Shown here piece by piece: positions 1 through 6,941 of a stretch of DNA of 31,049 nucleotides. Position 1 is the first letter of the stretch. Each line of letters starts with the position of its first letter. A program made the position numbers and the translations under genes. The DNA lies in the NCBI GenBank assembly GCA_948684385.1, contig CAPQCU010000019.1, forward strand, positions 1 to 31,049, given 5' to 3'. The notes under the pieces are model-generated. The model was given only the letters and a program-made list of their open reading frames with translations. It made no database searches and was not told the DNA's origin. This DNA is from an uncultured bacterium. Its GTDB lineage: Bacteria > Cyanobacteriota > Vampirovibrionia > Gastranaerophilales > Gastranaerophilaceae.

Positions 1-27
1 TAAATTATGTACATGTGGAATATATTA
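1..27 (+). promoter_or_regulatory. Promoter-like repeat upstream of flagellin (copy 1)
   Basis: This 27-nt block recurs at 31023-31049 with 25 of 27 identical bases. It contains the palindrome ATGTACAT (7-14) and a -10-like TATATT (21-26); any -35 lies outside the window. In the second copy the equivalent -10 is a perfect TATAAT. Its position before the flagellin suggests it starts that transcript. That role is inference. Confidence 0.45.
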
Positions 28-47
28 GATATAAGGATATGTTTTAC

Positions 48-137
48 ATGGAAAAGTGTTTGTTAGAATTGAATAATCGCCAAAACCCTTGTCCTGACAT
101 GGTTGCAGCTGTTCGGGGGGGGGGTAGAACACTCTAG
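48..137 (+). CDS. Possible 29-aa upstream ORF crossing a poly-G tract
   Basis: An ATG at 48 follows AAGGA (33-37) by 10 nt and opens a 29-codon frame that ends at TAG 135-137. The frame runs through ten consecutive G bases (115-124). With ten Gs it stops at 137. With nine Gs it would stay open and end at TAA 217-219, overlapping the flagellin ATG at 210. It is too short to assign to a family. It may be an unexpressed stretch of the leader, or a translated leader controlling the flagellin. The sequence itself shows only the frame, the ribosome-binding-site-like box and the G tract. Confidence 0.3.
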   Translation: MEKCLLELNNRQNPCPDMVAAVRGGGRTL

Positions 138-200
138 TAGTCTGGCTTTTGCCAAACGCCTGGCTTGTAGTTTCAATACCGGACTAATTATATTTACCCC
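79..200 (+). repeat. Dispersed repeat copy A (5' of flagellin)
   Basis: This copy has a CCAAAACCCT box (80-89), a variable middle with the ten-G tract, CTTGTAGT (164-171), 20 nt, then ATTTACCCC (192-200). The flagellin ribosome-binding site GGAGG starts at 201, immediately after. Copies B (2141-2225), C (22349-22424) and D (29894-30018) share the order and orientation. Copy A lacks the second TTTACCC unit found in the others. Confidence 0.5.
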
Positions 201-209
201 GGAGGTGCT

Positions 210-2135
210 ATGCCTCTAACAATTAACACCAACCTCTCATCTTTGATTGTCCAATCAAGCCTAAAACAATCCACCTTTGGTCTCAATCAAGCGATTGAGC
301 GAATGACAACTGGATTTAAAATAAACGGTGCGAAAGACAACGCTGCTAATTATTCAATCTCGACTCAAATGAGCACTAAATTAAGCGCTTATCAGGTAGC
401 AGAAGACAACGCAAGCATGGGGCTGGATTTGCTCACAACTGCCGGTGACTCTTTGTCATTAATAAATGAACACTTAACTCGTATCAGAGATTTAACGACT
501 CAGGCAAAGAATGGTACTTATGGTGACGAGTCAATGAAAGCAATCAATGCAGAAGTAAACGCACGTCTTGACGAAATAGAACGTTTGTACTCAACTACTG
601 AATTTAATGGTTTGAAAATTTTTGAAACCACAGGAGTAAAAGGAACGCCTGATACACCTGATATTCCTGAGACTCCTGATGTACCTGATGTACCTGATGT
701 ACCTGATACGCCGGAAGTACCTAACCCTCCTTCTAAAGTTTCTGCAGCAGGGTTTTTAGAAAAAGTAACCCGTCGTGATACAACTTCAATGACTTCATTA
801 TCAACTATTGATGAAAATACTCTAATTTCAAGCGGTACATATTCAATCGCTACTGCGGAGGAGTTGGCTAAGTTGTCTGTAATGGCTAATAAAGGAAAAG
901 TCTCAGGCGGAGAGTTTGTACTGGCAAATGATATTGACCTTTCTGCTTATTCAACCGGCGAAGGCTGGACTCCAATTGATGGTAGCAACCTTTCTTTTGA
1001 TGGTAACGGATATGTTGTAAGCAATCTTTTTATTGACCGTCCTTCTGCCGATAATCAAGGTTTATTTTCATGGGTGAAAGAAATTAAAAATCTTGGAATA
1101 GAAAACGCTAATGTAACAGGAAAAAATTATGTCGGTGCTCTTGTTGCTCATTGTGCTGCTGATAATACAGAAATTAATAATTGTTTTGCTTCAGGGAAAG
1201 TAACCGGAGTTAATTGTGTTGGCGGACTCATAGGTGCTTCTGAGGCAGAGGTTGCAAATATTAATAATGTTTGTGCAGATGTGGAAACTTCAGGAAAAGT
1301 TGATGTTGGCGGTCTTATAGGTACTATCATGACCGGAGGTTGGGGAGTTGTATATATAAAGAACAGTTTTTCTGCAGGAAATGTTACCGGAAACACGCAG
1401 GTGGGTAGTTTTGCAGGCAGTGGTGGGGCAGTGCAATATGCAGGTGCATACTTTCAATATTGTTATGCTACAGGAAACGTATCCGGTGACGATTATGTAG
1501 GTGGTTTTATAGGAAAATCAAGTAGTTCTATTTATAATTCTTATTGTACAGGTACAGTAACTTCTTCCGGTACTAATGTAGGTGATTTTGCCGGCTATGA
1601 TAGTTATTCTCAGTATTCCGGTTTTTTATCTCCAGATGACCCTAAACCGTTTGAATATTTTCCTATAAAAACAAATTCAAGCCGTGTTGCTGCTAAAGCA
1701 GCTGCTTTTTCTCCGGACAATATCGGGGATGTTTCATCAACTTCAACTATGAATAGTATTTATTTTCAGGTTGGAATTTCATCCTCTTCAGATTCTCAAA
1801 TTGGGTTCAATATTTCATTTAGTCTTCCTGATATCAATACTCTCCGAAATATCGGCTTAGTTGACGGGAATTATCTTGAAACAATCGATAACATTTTGGC
1901 ATCCATTTCAGCAAAACAAACCGAATACGGTGCATGCCAGAACCGGTTAGAAAGCGCTTTAGAAGAGATTAATACACATTACGAAAATCTTCTATCCAGC
2001 CGTTCGACTTTGAGAGACGCGGATGTGGCTCAGGAAAGCAGTGCTTATATCCGTAACCAGATTTTACAGCAAGCTTCTGCGACATTGCTTGCAACAGCTA
2101 ACCAGACTCCGGCGATTGCGCTCCAACTGCTATAG
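210..2135 (+). CDS. fliC: Flagellin with inserted GLUG adhesin-like domain
   Basis: This is the major filament subunit, exported through the flagellar apparatus and polymerised outside the cell. Residues 1-138 and about 541-641 are the conserved D0/D1 coiled-coil ends: the N-terminus starts MPLTINTNLSSL and the C-terminus ends in the usual ALxLL style. Between them, D2/D3 is replaced by a Pro-Asp-x linker (about 147-172) and a domain of about 300 residues. That domain has six GLUG-type repeats of the form V(T/S)G-xxx-VGGLIG, at about 300, 331, 361, 392, 424 and 450. GLUG repeats are known from secreted adhesins and IgA peptidases. The start follows GGAGG (201-205). At 641 aa it is far longer than typical 270-500 aa flagellins. 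Repeats A and B flank it. No other flagellar structural gene lies nearby except the FlhA-C-like gene at 19041. The flagellin identity is secure; an adhesive role is inferred. Confidence 0.93.
   Translation: MPLTINTNLSSLIVQSSLKQSTFGLNQAIERMTTGFKINGAKDNAANYSISTQMSTKLSAYQVAEDNASMGLDLLTTAGDSLSLINEHLTRIRDLTTQAKNGTYGDESMKAINAEVNARLDEIERLYSTTEFNGLKIFETTGVKGTPDTPDIPETPDVPDVPDVPDTPEVPNPPSKVSAAGFLEKVTRRDTTSMTSLSTIDENTLISSGTYSIATAEELAKLSVMANKGKVSGGEFVLANDIDLSAYSTGEGWTPIDGSNLSFDGNGYVVSNLFIDRPSADNQGLFSWVKEIKNLGIENANVTGKNYVGALVAHCAADNTEINNCFASGKVTGVNCVGGLIGASEAEVANINNVCADVETSGKVDVGGLIGTIMTGGWGVVYIKNSFSAGNVTGNTQVGSFAGSGGAVQYAGAYFQYCYATGNVSGDDYVGGFIGKSSSSIYNSYCTGTVTSSGTNVGDFAGYDSYSQYSGFLSPDDPKPFEYFPIKTNSSRVAAKAAAFSPDNIGDVSSTSTMNSIYFQVGISSSSDSQIGFNISFSLPDINTLRNIGLVDGNYLETIDNILASISAKQTEYGACQNRLESALEEINTHYENLLSSRSTLRDADVAQESSAYIRNQILQQASATLLATANQTPAIALQLL
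648..725 (+). repeat. 9-bp tandem repeat encoding Pro-Asp-x linker
   Basis: About eight to nine imperfect 9-bp units encode a Pro-(Asp/Glu)-x series inside the flagellin. Three consecutive exact units CCTGATGTA occupy 675-701. Gain or loss of a unit keeps the reading frame, so the linker could vary in length between strains. Confidence 0.75.
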
Positions 2136-2140
2136 ATTTG

Positions 2141-2225
2141 TAGGCTCAAAACCCTGCAGCTGCTTTAAAAAGCATGGCTTGTAGTTCTAAAACCAACCCA
2201 ATATATTTACCCCCATTTACCCTTC
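2141..2225 (+). repeat. Dispersed repeat copy B (3' of flagellin)
   Basis: The copy fills the gap between the convergent flagellin and sugar transferase genes. It has CAAAACCCT (2147-2155), a small hairpin TGCTT/AAGCA (2161-2174), CTTGTAGT (2178-2185), 19 nt, then ATTTACCCCC (2205-2214) and ATTTACCC (2215-2222). It ends at the sugar transferase stop codon (2226-2228). The hairpin could act as a terminator, but no long T run follows. Confidence 0.55.
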
Positions 2226-3566
2226 CTAGCCTCGACCACAAACTACTTTGGCTATGTATTGAACAAGGATTACGAACTCCCAGAACAGATGTTTGTGTTT
2301 GATATAATACAAGTCGTATTCAAGGCGTTCTTCCGAAGTCGGTTCAAAATTGTTAATCTGCTGCCATCCGCACCAGCCCGGACGAACCCAGTTTCTGCAT
2401 TCCCAGAACGGAATTTTTTCGCGGTTTTCGTAGTAAACTTCTTCTCTTACCGGACGCGGGCCGACAATACTCATTTCTCCGCGTAAAACATTTATCATTT
2501 GAGGAAGTTCGTCGATATGGAATTTTCTTAATATCCTGCAGAAAGGCATGATACGTTTATCATTAGCAGAAACTTCGTTTAAATCATCGTCAAAGTCTTC
2601 TTCCACTTTGTCCTGATACATTGTACGGAATTTAATCATTTTAAACGGTTTACCGAATTTTCCTATTCTTGTTTGAGTGAAGAAAATCGGACCGAAATCT
2701 GAAAACTTAATACCAAGAATTGCGATTAAGGAAAGAGGTAAAGTGATTAGCATAATTGCAATTGATGCTAAAATATCGCCAAAACGTTTGATATAAGCGA
2801 ATAACAAAGCTTTTTTCTTGACACAGGAGTAGAAAAGCCAGTTAACTGTCATTTTTGAAACCAGATATCTACGGGTAATTTTTTCGTAAAACTTAGGCAT
2901 TCTCCAGACTTTTACTCCCAGAGGAATTCCTTTGATTAAGTCGGTAAGGATTACGGAATCCATTCTGGATTTTACCGAGATTATAACAATTTTTACATTA
3001 TTATCTTTTATAACAGCTTCAGAATCACAGGTTAAGCCGAGGATAGGAATTGTAGAATCTTCATCTTCAAGTGTATTCATATTATCATCAAGAAATCCTA
3101 CAACTTTCATTCCAAGCTCAGGTCGAGACTGGATTTCTTCTGCAATAAGTTTTCCGTCTTGTCCTGCTCCGACAATTAAGACATTTTTTACCGGTTTAAT
3201 ATATTTTAAATGTATTAAATAAATGCATCTTGTAATAAACACTCCGGTAAAAACAGCTGCTGCGTTAAATACCAGAAAAAGTACAAGTACAAGCATCATG
3301 TCAAAACCTAAGATAAAACACATAGGAATGCCTGCAATAACATTTGCTACAGTTATGCCTTCAAACAGGGCATAAATATCTTTTAATGAGTATTTTCTTG
3401 TTTCGTAAAAACGTTTTGAGTTTAAAATAAGCATTGTAACAAGTAAAAACCAGAGTACTATATAAAGCGACAATGGATTTGAAACAAATATATAAATGGC
3501 AGATAAAGAAATAATCAGTGCATCAATAACTGCTAACACACATTGTGATTTTGATATAACAGGCAT
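2226..3566 (-). CDS. Undecaprenyl-phosphate sugar phosphotransferase (WcaJ-type)
   Basis: The protein transfers a hexose 1-phosphate from a nucleotide sugar to undecaprenyl phosphate, the first step of exopolysaccharide, capsule or O-antigen assembly at the inner membrane. Residues 1-120 carry four to five hydrophobic helices. Residues 125-225 form a Rossmann-like CoA-binding-type domain with VGAGQDG at 132-138. A further membrane segment starts near 262, followed by the bacterial sugar transferase domain with KFRTM, DELPQ and VGPRP motifs. Its 446 aa match the polyisoprenyl glycosylphosphotransferase family. The start is set by AAGGAGA just upstream of the ATG. A TATAAT-like box lies at about 3589. 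No polysaccharide cluster follows, so the sugar and product are unknown. The stop codon abuts repeat B. Confidence 0.9.
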   Translation of the reverse strand: MPVISKSQCVLAVIDALIISLSAIYIFVSNPLSLYIVLWFLLVTMLILNSKRFYETRKYSLKDIYALFEGITVANVIAGIPMCFILGFDMMLVLVLFLVFNAAAVFTGVFITRCIYLIHLKYIKPVKNVLIVGAGQDGKLIAEEIQSRPELGMKVVGFLDDNMNTLEDEDSTIPILGLTCDSEAVIKDNNVKIVIISVKSRMDSVILTDLIKGIPLGVKVWRMPKFYEKITRRYLVSKMTVNWLFYSCVKKKALLFAYIKRFGDILASIAIMLITLPLSLIAILGIKFSDFGPIFFTQTRIGKFGKPFKMIKFRTMYQDKVEEDFDDDLNEVSANDKRIMPFCRILRKFHIDELPQMINVLRGEMSIVGPRPVREEVYYENREKIPFWECRNWVRPGWCGWQQINNFEPTSEERLEYDLYYIKHKHLFWEFVILVQYIAKVVCGRG

Positions 3567-3620
3567 AAACTCTCCTTGATTAAAAGACTCATTATAACTA
3601 TTTTATTATAACATATTTGG

Positions 3621-4133
3621 CTATTCCGGTAAATGGTCAAAGTTATTTTGCATACCAATTTTGCATAAATTAATGTACAATTTGATTGCAGGGTTTTTAA
3701 GATGATTTTTATTAGTGCTGCCGGTAGTATATAGTAAAATGATTTCTTCAATAGATTTAAAGTTGTATGGAGTTAATATTTTTGCGCAAATATGGATGTT
3801 TGATTCTTGTTTTAGTAATATTAATGATATTTTTTCGTGGGAAATTTTTGGAAAAACAGTTTTTGCAGTTGAGGGTTTAATTTGACATAAACCTATACTA
3901 AAGTCTTTTTGTATTAAGTATTTATTGAAGAATTTTGCAATTATTTTTTCGGCAGTGTTTAACAGCCAATGTCCACGATTGATTTGTTCAATTACAATAA
4001 TAGATTTTAGTAAAAATGGTGATACACAATATTTCTGTGAATACTTATAAATGATAGTGTCAAATTTGTTCAGTTGAGTCCATTTCTTTCTAAAAAGATG
4101 TTCATAATATTTATACTTCATCGCTGCATTCAC
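3621..4133 (-). CDS. Lytic transglycosylase/lysozyme-like protein
   Basis: This 170-aa protein resembles the SLT/lysozyme fold of lytic transglycosylases. Glu49 in a helix (IIVIEQINRG) sits where the catalytic acid is expected. GLCQIKPSTA (81-90) matches the family GLMQIxPxTA signature, and LYTTGST (134-140) resembles the later YNxG motif. I see no signal peptide, so export may depend on the membrane protein encoded just upstream, whose frame overlaps this one by 23 nt (probable translational coupling). An alternative start at Met5 (4121) is possible; neither start has a clear ribosome-binding site. The gene is markedly more AT-rich than most of the window, which hints at acquisition. A holin/lysin-like or antagonistic role is speculation. 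Confidence 0.6.
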   Translation of the reverse strand: MNAAMKYKYYEHLFRKKWTQLNKFDTIIYKYSQKYCVSPFLLKSIIVIEQINRGHWLLNTAEKIIAKFFNKYLIQKDFSIGLCQIKPSTAKTVFPKISHEKISLILLKQESNIHICAKILTPYNFKSIEEIILLYTTGSTNKNHLKNPAIKLYINLCKIGMQNNFDHLPE

Positions 4134-4683
4134 TGTTATCGTTAATTTTTATTTCTTTATTTAGAGTATTAAATATAGGGTTAAGTATAGTCGTTAGAAT
4201 TATTAATGCTGCAGGTAGAATTAGTACATCCATTAGATGATTAAATAGTAATTGACTTGAGCTAAATTGATTAACATATCCGTGTAAAAATAAAGAGGAT
4301 AGTTTGTATAATTTTATTGTGTAATAGCATATAAAACAATTTGATAAAACAAAAATTACATAAATAGCGTATAAAATATTTTCTTTATTATAAAATCTGA
4401 AATCAATATGTTCTTTGTTTAAAAAAGGAGGGGTTATAATTAATATGCTTCCCCAGAAAACTGCTGAATACGCCAGTGTTTCTGATTTTGTAAAATAACA
4501 TATTGCTATTGTGTACAACAATGGTATTAGTAATTTTATAAAAAAAGCTTTCAAAGTAATAGTTTCTTTGTATCCGTATATAACTTCACTAAAACCGAAA
4601 TAAGAAGAGCTAAATAGAATACGGTGTAATGCGTAAATTGATACAAACATAGCTGCATAAATTAAGATGTTTAACTCATTCAT
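4111..4683 (-). CDS. Five-helix membrane protein of unknown function
   Basis: I do not recognise the family. The 190-aa product has about five hydrophobic segments, near residues 5-25, 45-65, 72-90, 105-125 and 155-172, and a short polar Asn/Glu-rich tail. I chose the ATG at 4683 because AAAGGT lies a few bases upstream; an in-frame ATG at 4698 falls against the tRNA terminator and has no ribosome-binding site. It is the first gene of an AT-rich pair with the lysozyme-like gene, and the pair lies directly downstream of tRNA-Glu on the same strand. Size, topology and partner resemble a holin or export helper, but no motif shows this. Confidence 0.65.
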   Translation of the reverse strand: MNELNILIYAAMFVSIYALHRILFSSSYFGFSEVIYGYKETITLKAFFIKLLIPLLYTIAICYFTKSETLAYSAVFWGSILIITPPFLNKEHIDFRFYNKENILYAIYVIFVLSNCFICYYTIKLYKLSSLFLHGYVNQFSSSQLLFNHLMDVLILPAALIILTTILNPIFNTLNKEIKINDNSECSDEV

Positions 4684-4699
4684 GATTTTACCTTTCATA

Positions 4700-4737
4700 A
4701 AAAAAATAACTAGCCCTAAAGCTAGTTTCTTTTTTTA
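4700..4737 (-). terminator. Rho-independent terminator of tRNA-Glu
   Basis: The stem AACTAGC/GCTAGTT (4708-4714 with 4721-4727) has a 6-nt loop. A-rich sequence on one side and T-rich on the other make it usable from both directions. It lies just downstream of the tRNA on the minus strand. Confidence 0.75.
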
Positions 4738-4739
4738 AA

Positions 4740-4815
4740 TGGTACCCCCAAGCGAATTCGAATCGCTGTCTACACCGTGAAAGGGTGTTGTCCTAGGCCT
4801 CTAGACGATGGGGGC
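4740..4815 (-). tRNA. tRNA-Glu (anticodon TTC)
   Basis: On the minus strand the 76-nt sequence starts GCCCCCATCGTCTAGAGG and ends TGGGGGTA plus an encoded CCA (4740-4742). The acceptor arm pairs seven bases. The anticodon loop CTTTCAC carries TTC, and the T-loop has TTCGAATT. The D-arm and acceptor match bacterial tRNA-Glu. The AT-rich gene pair at 3621-4683 lies immediately downstream. Confidence 0.95.
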
Positions 4816-4817
4816 CT

Positions 4818-4859
4818 GTTGACAATTCCTATAGTACCAAATCAAAATTGTTTGTCAAC
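4818..4859 (-). promoter_or_regulatory. Sigma70-type promoter of tRNA-Glu within an inverted repeat
   Basis: On the minus strand TTGACA (4853-4858), a 16-nt spacer and TACTAT (4831-4836) lie 15 nt before the mature tRNA 5' end. The 8-bp inverted repeat GTTGACAA/TTGTCAAC encloses the promoter at 4818-4825 and 4852-4859; it could be an operator or chance. Confidence 0.65.
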
Positions 4860-4924
4860 ACTTTTGTTTAATACTTGAAAAATTATGTTGTTGAGCGTAG
4901 TATATAGGTGAATTGAGGCGAATT

Positions 4925-5677
4925 ATGATTAACAGAAAATCACGTGATGAAATTAAAAGAATGAGACATGCCGGTCATATTGTTGCTCTTGTGCATAAGA
5001 AAATGCGCGAAGTCGTAGAACCGGGTATCTCCACAAAAGAATTAGATAATATCGCAATGCAAGTTATTAAAGAAAATAAAGCTATTCCGACTTTTTTAGG
5101 ATATAACGGTTTTCCGGCATGCATCTGTACTTCTATTAACGAAAAAGTAGTTCATGGTATTCCTTCAGATGATGAAATTCTTAAAGAAGGCGATATCATT
5201 GCAATTGATGTAGGTGCGACTTATGGCGGCATGGTTGGAGATAGCGCATGGTCTTACGCTGTTGGCAAGATTTCTGAAGAAAAACAACTTCTTATGAAAG
5301 CTACCGAAGAATCACTTATGGCAGGTATTGCGAAAATGAGAGCCGGAAATGTTCTTGATGATATTTCAGGAGCAATAGAAGATGTTGCAAAATCTTACAA
5401 ACTAGGTATTGTTCGCCAATACGGCGGGCATGGAGTCGGACATTCAATGCATGAAGACCCGTTCCTATTTAATTACAGGGTTGGAGATAAAACTCTTATT
5501 AAATCCGGATACGTAATCGCAATTGAGCCGATGCTTAATCTCGGCGGAGATGAAGTTTTTGTTGAAGAAGATAACTGGGGAGTTGTTACTAAAGACAGAA
5601 AACCATCTGCGCACTTTGAACATACAGTTCTCGCAACAGATGGTGATCCAATTCTAATGACTACTCTTATGGAATAG
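4925..5677 (+). CDS. map: Type I methionine aminopeptidase
   Basis: The enzyme removes the initiator methionine from nascent proteins in the cytoplasm using two metal ions. All five metal ligands are visible: Asp95, Asp106, His169 (YGGHGVGH), Glu201 (IEPM) and Glu232 (FEHT). The substrate-side histidines His78 and His176 are also present. The 250-aa length is normal for type Ia enzymes. I start at the ATG at 4925 because GAGG (4915-4918) lies six bases before it; a TTG at 4913 would add four residues without its own ribosome-binding site. It is divergent from tRNA-Glu and converges with the next gene with no gap between the two stop codons. Confidence 0.96.
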   Translation: MINRKSRDEIKRMRHAGHIVALVHKKMREVVEPGISTKELDNIAMQVIKENKAIPTFLGYNGFPACICTSINEKVVHGIPSDDEILKEGDIIAIDVGATYGGMVGDSAWSYAVGKISEEKQLLMKATEESLMAGIAKMRAGNVLDDISGAIEDVAKSYKLGIVRQYGGHGVGHSMHEDPFLFNYRVGDKTLIKSGYVIAIEPMLNLGGDEVFVEEDNWGVVTKDRKPSAHFEHTVLATDGDPILMTTLME

Positions 5678-6376
5678 TTAAATATCGTATAATCTTGAAA
5701 CTGCTTCATCAAGGTTGTCAAGTGTATCACAGCCGAACATGCTTGATATAGCTGACCATTTGCTGTTTTCAAAATCGTCATCAGCAGGTTTTTTGCTATA
5801 CTCGTTATAAGTTTTTTCTAAGAATTTATAATCTTTAGACTCGCGTTTTTCAGCAGGAACATTATCAAGTAACATTTTCATAAATGGTACAACATCTTTG
5901 TTTTTGAATGCATCACCATATTCAGATGCCATTTGTTCAAAAATACCGTTTCTTGCTCCTCCTAAAGCGTATCCGCTAAGAAAATCTTTGATTGCGCTTA
6001 CTTTTTTAGCTCCGACAGGGAATGTGGCAAGCTTATCTAATGCTTCTTTGCAGCCTTCATAACTCATTGTTACTCCCTTGAGCTTTTTGCTTACGCTATA
6101 GCCTAAGTTCCAAGGACCCTGGAATTCGCCATTCATATACATTTCTCTTGCAGCTGCACTGCCTTCTCCAAGCTCTGTAGATTGTTTAGAATCCAATTTA
6201 TCAAAGCTATATTCATAATTGTATCTGTGTTTCATTATGTCCGTGAAAAGTTTTATTTCATTACCATCAACACGTCCGTTGCCATTGCCGCCGTTTTCTT
6301 TTTTATCTACATATTCTGCCCAATATCTGGTTTTGCCGGCTGTAAAGTATGAGTTGAATTCATAAGACTGTGTCAT
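5678..6376 (-). CDS. Lineage-specific protein with EF-hand-like loop
   Basis: I do not recognise the family. The 232-aa product is soluble, without signal peptide or membrane segment. An Asn/Gly/Asp-rich stretch near residues 25-42 (GGNGNGRVDGNE) resembles an EF-hand or dockerin-type calcium loop followed by a helix, so calcium binding is possible but unproven; only one such loop is evident. The rest is rich in charged helices. The start is supported by AAGGAGAT upstream. Its promoter region carries the bipartite motif shared with genes at 8384, 20504 and 26472. The stop codon abuts that of map. Confidence 0.8.
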   Translation of the reverse strand: MTQSYEFNSYFTAGKTRYWAEYVDKKENGGNGNGRVDGNEIKLFTDIMKHRYNYEYSFDKLDSKQSTELGEGSAAAREMYMNGEFQGPWNLGYSVSKKLKGVTMSYEGCKEALDKLATFPVGAKKVSAIKDFLSGYALGGARNGIFEQMASEYGDAFKNKDVVPFMKMLLDNVPAEKRESKDYKFLEKTYNEYSKKPADDDFENSKWSAISSMFGCDTLDNLDEAVSRLYDI

Positions 6377-6404
6377 TATAATCTCCTTTTTAAAATATTC
6401 TCGT

Positions 6405-6442
6405 GTATGTATATATAAAGTATTTCATGCGGAAATAATTGC
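6405..6442 (-). promoter_or_regulatory. Shared bipartite promoter motif, copy 1
   Basis: On the minus strand GCAATTATTT (6433-6442), 12 nt, then CTTTATATATACA (6408-6420) precede the gene ending at 5678. The same two boxes with the same 12-nt spacing occur at 8698-8732 and 21243-21277. Confidence 0.55.
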
Positions 6443-6524
6443 TTTTATGTAACAAAATATTAAGCTTGTAAAAAAATTTTGTGTGTTATACAATTTTTTT
6501 ATATTGTGAAAATAAGAGGTAAAA

Positions 6525-6767
6525 ATGGATCAAATTATTAAAATAGCCTGGGAATTAAACGAAAATACAGACAACCGTTATAAACTCGTTTATGAAATTG
6601 CTGAACTTGCAAAAAAGCTTGTTGATGAGACTCAAATGAAGAAAGCCCGAGACGAGTTTGGTTTTGAAGAAGTTGCAGCCGAAAGCGCTTACAAGAAAGA
6701 AAATCCTGTAGAACACGCTATTATGGTGAAAGCTTCTGAGTCGGATGATACCGAACTTGTAGGCTAA
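6525..6767 (+). CDS. rpoZ: Probable RNA polymerase omega subunit
   Basis: The 80-aa protein has the omega signature order: an N-terminal helix ending in NRYKLV, a second helix (YEIAELAKKLVDE), an acidic/basic linker and a final helix with VEHAIMVKASE. Omega helps assemble beta' into RNA polymerase. The length is slightly below the usual 70-100 aa mid-range. The family is short and divergent, so this is a motif-based call. The ribosome-binding site is AGAGGT. The gene is monocistronic with a strong terminator, and divergent from the EF-hand-like gene. Confidence 0.65.
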   Translation: MDQIIKIAWELNENTDNRYKLVYEIAELAKKLVDETQMKKARDEFGFEEVAAESAYKKENPVEHAIMVKASESDDTELVG

Positions 6768-6785
6768 GTTTTAAGTTGTTATAAA

Positions 6786-6820
6786 AAAAGAACTTCCTAT
6801 AAGCGGGAAGTTCTTTTTTA
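6786..6820 (+). terminator. Terminator after the omega-like gene
   Basis: The stem AGAACTTCC pairs with GGAAGTTCT (6789-6797 with 6805-6813) and is followed by a T run, with an A run upstream. The strong hairpin ends the omega-like transcript. Confidence 0.85.
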
Positions 6821-6844
6821 TTGTAAAAAAGTATTAAGTTTATA

Positions 6845-6875
6845 GCAATTTTTTATGTTCAGGAAACTTACAGAG
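6845..6875 (+). promoter_or_regulatory. GCAATTTTTT box upstream of 6942 gene
   Basis: GCAATTTTTT (6845-6854), a 12-nt spacer and CTTACAGAG (6867-6875) resemble the bipartite motif found before four minus-strand genes, but the TATATAT core is absent. It is a weaker member, or only a related upstream element. Confidence 0.3.
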
Positions 6876-6889
6876 AAAGGAAGGTCGAA

Positions 6890-6937
6890 ATGAACAAACA
6901 TAGCAAAAAATTAATGAATTTAAAGTGGGGGTTGTAG
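6890..6937 (+). CDS. Possible 15-aa leader peptide
   Basis: The ATG at 6890 follows a strong ribosome-binding site (AAAGGAAGG, 6876-6884) and opens a 15-codon basic peptide (MNKHSKKLMNLKWGL) ending at TAG 6935-6937. The next gene starts 4 nt later and has no comparable site of its own. Translation of the larger gene may therefore be coupled to this short ORF. It is too short to assign a function. Confidence 0.4.
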   Translation: MNKHSKKLMNLKWGL

Positions 6938-6941
6938 GGCA

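Noticed and set aside
1148..1396. Antisense ORF inside the flagellin
   Set aside because: It lies wholly within the GLUG repeats on the other strand and mirrors their composition; no ribosome-binding site was seen.
2141..2225. Repeat copies read as a conserved short peptide
   Set aside because: In copies B and D the frames of the AAAACCCT and CTTGTAGT boxes agree (Asn-Pro to Cys-Ser), and copy A would agree with nine Gs. Copies C and D meet a stop right after, and the agreement is easily chance; conserved DNA or RNA is the simpler reading.
6448..6458. Recurrent TGTAACAAAATA-like sequences in several intergenic regions (also near 25158 and 30997)
   Set aside because: They are short and AT-rich, with variable position relative to genes; not distinguishable from background by eye.
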